A stretch of 21,684 nucleotides of DNA from UBA1181 sp963626555 (lineage in GTDB: Bacteria > Bacteroidota > Bacteroidia > Bacteroidales > Paludibacteraceae): assembly GCA_963626555.1 (NCBI GenBank), contig CAVFXQ010000041.1, forward strand, positions 1 to 21,684, written 5' to 3'. Below are positions 21,662-21,684 of the stretch, in pieces (the first letter of the stretch is position 1; the number at the start of each line of letters is the position of its first letter). The position numbers were made by a program, and so were the translations under genes. The notes beneath the pieces were generated by a model. It had not been told where the DNA came from. It ran no database searches and saw only the letters and a list, made by a program, of their open reading frames with translations.

Positions 21662-21684
21662 GTCGAGGCGGAGAGCCGAGGAGA

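Overview
The window looks like chromosomal DNA of a Bacteroidota member, most likely order Bacteroidales (Bacteroides/Prevotella-like). The evidence is the recurrent TAnnTTTG -7 promoter element, sometimes with a TTTG about 20 nt upstream. Shine-Dalgarno sequences are mostly weak, base composition is moderately AT-rich, and the gene families are typical of the group (glycan-binding surface lipoprotein, Bacteroidota-type LptC lipoprotein, long-form HisG). Every convincing gene lies on the + strand.

Region 1 (1-3700) starts with the possible tail of a membrane protein and then a histidine operon, hisG-hisD-hisC. It is preceded by a complete attenuator: promoter, a 14-codon leader peptide with five consecutive His codons, a competing antiterminator segment and an intrinsic terminator. 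hisB does not follow hisC here. Region 2 (3700-5760) has two stand-alone metabolic genes, nadE (NAD synthesis) and ilvE (branched-chain aminotransferase), the latter closed by a strong terminator. Region 3 (5760-8640) holds one large secreted protein of the Cthe_2159-like beta-helix carbohydrate-binding type, with Ser- and Gly-rich insertions and small direct repeats in its upstream region.

Region 4 (8640-11920) pairs a LOG-family nucleotide phosphoribohydrolase with an 878-residue protein carrying a sacsin/HSP90-like GHKL ATPase domain. This is the least understood and most accessory-looking part of the window. Region 5 (11940-15770) carries ribD (riboflavin), then a cardiolipin synthase, a MIP18/SufT-like protein and lpxH (lipid A), three closely spaced genes that form a membrane-lipid-biased operon. 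Region 6 (15800-17030) is a single glycan-binding surface lipoprotein (TIG plus C-terminal binding domain) with a well-formed promoter, a leader hairpin and a 15-bp terminator stem.

Region 7 (17030-17570) contains no conventional gene. It does hold a plausible promoter, a small ORF ending in a Tyr-Tyr-Tyr run, and inverted repeats, which together resemble an orphan attenuator or leader. Region 8 (17549-21506) is an envelope operon: coaX (CoA synthesis) translationally coupled to an outer-membrane beta-barrel protein, then a periplasmic TPR protein and lptC (LPS export). The last 80 bases hold a near-consensus promoter and the start of a structured transcript that runs off the window.

Protein identities rest on motifs and recall of families, not on database searches. 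Promoter and RNA-structure calls were made by eye.
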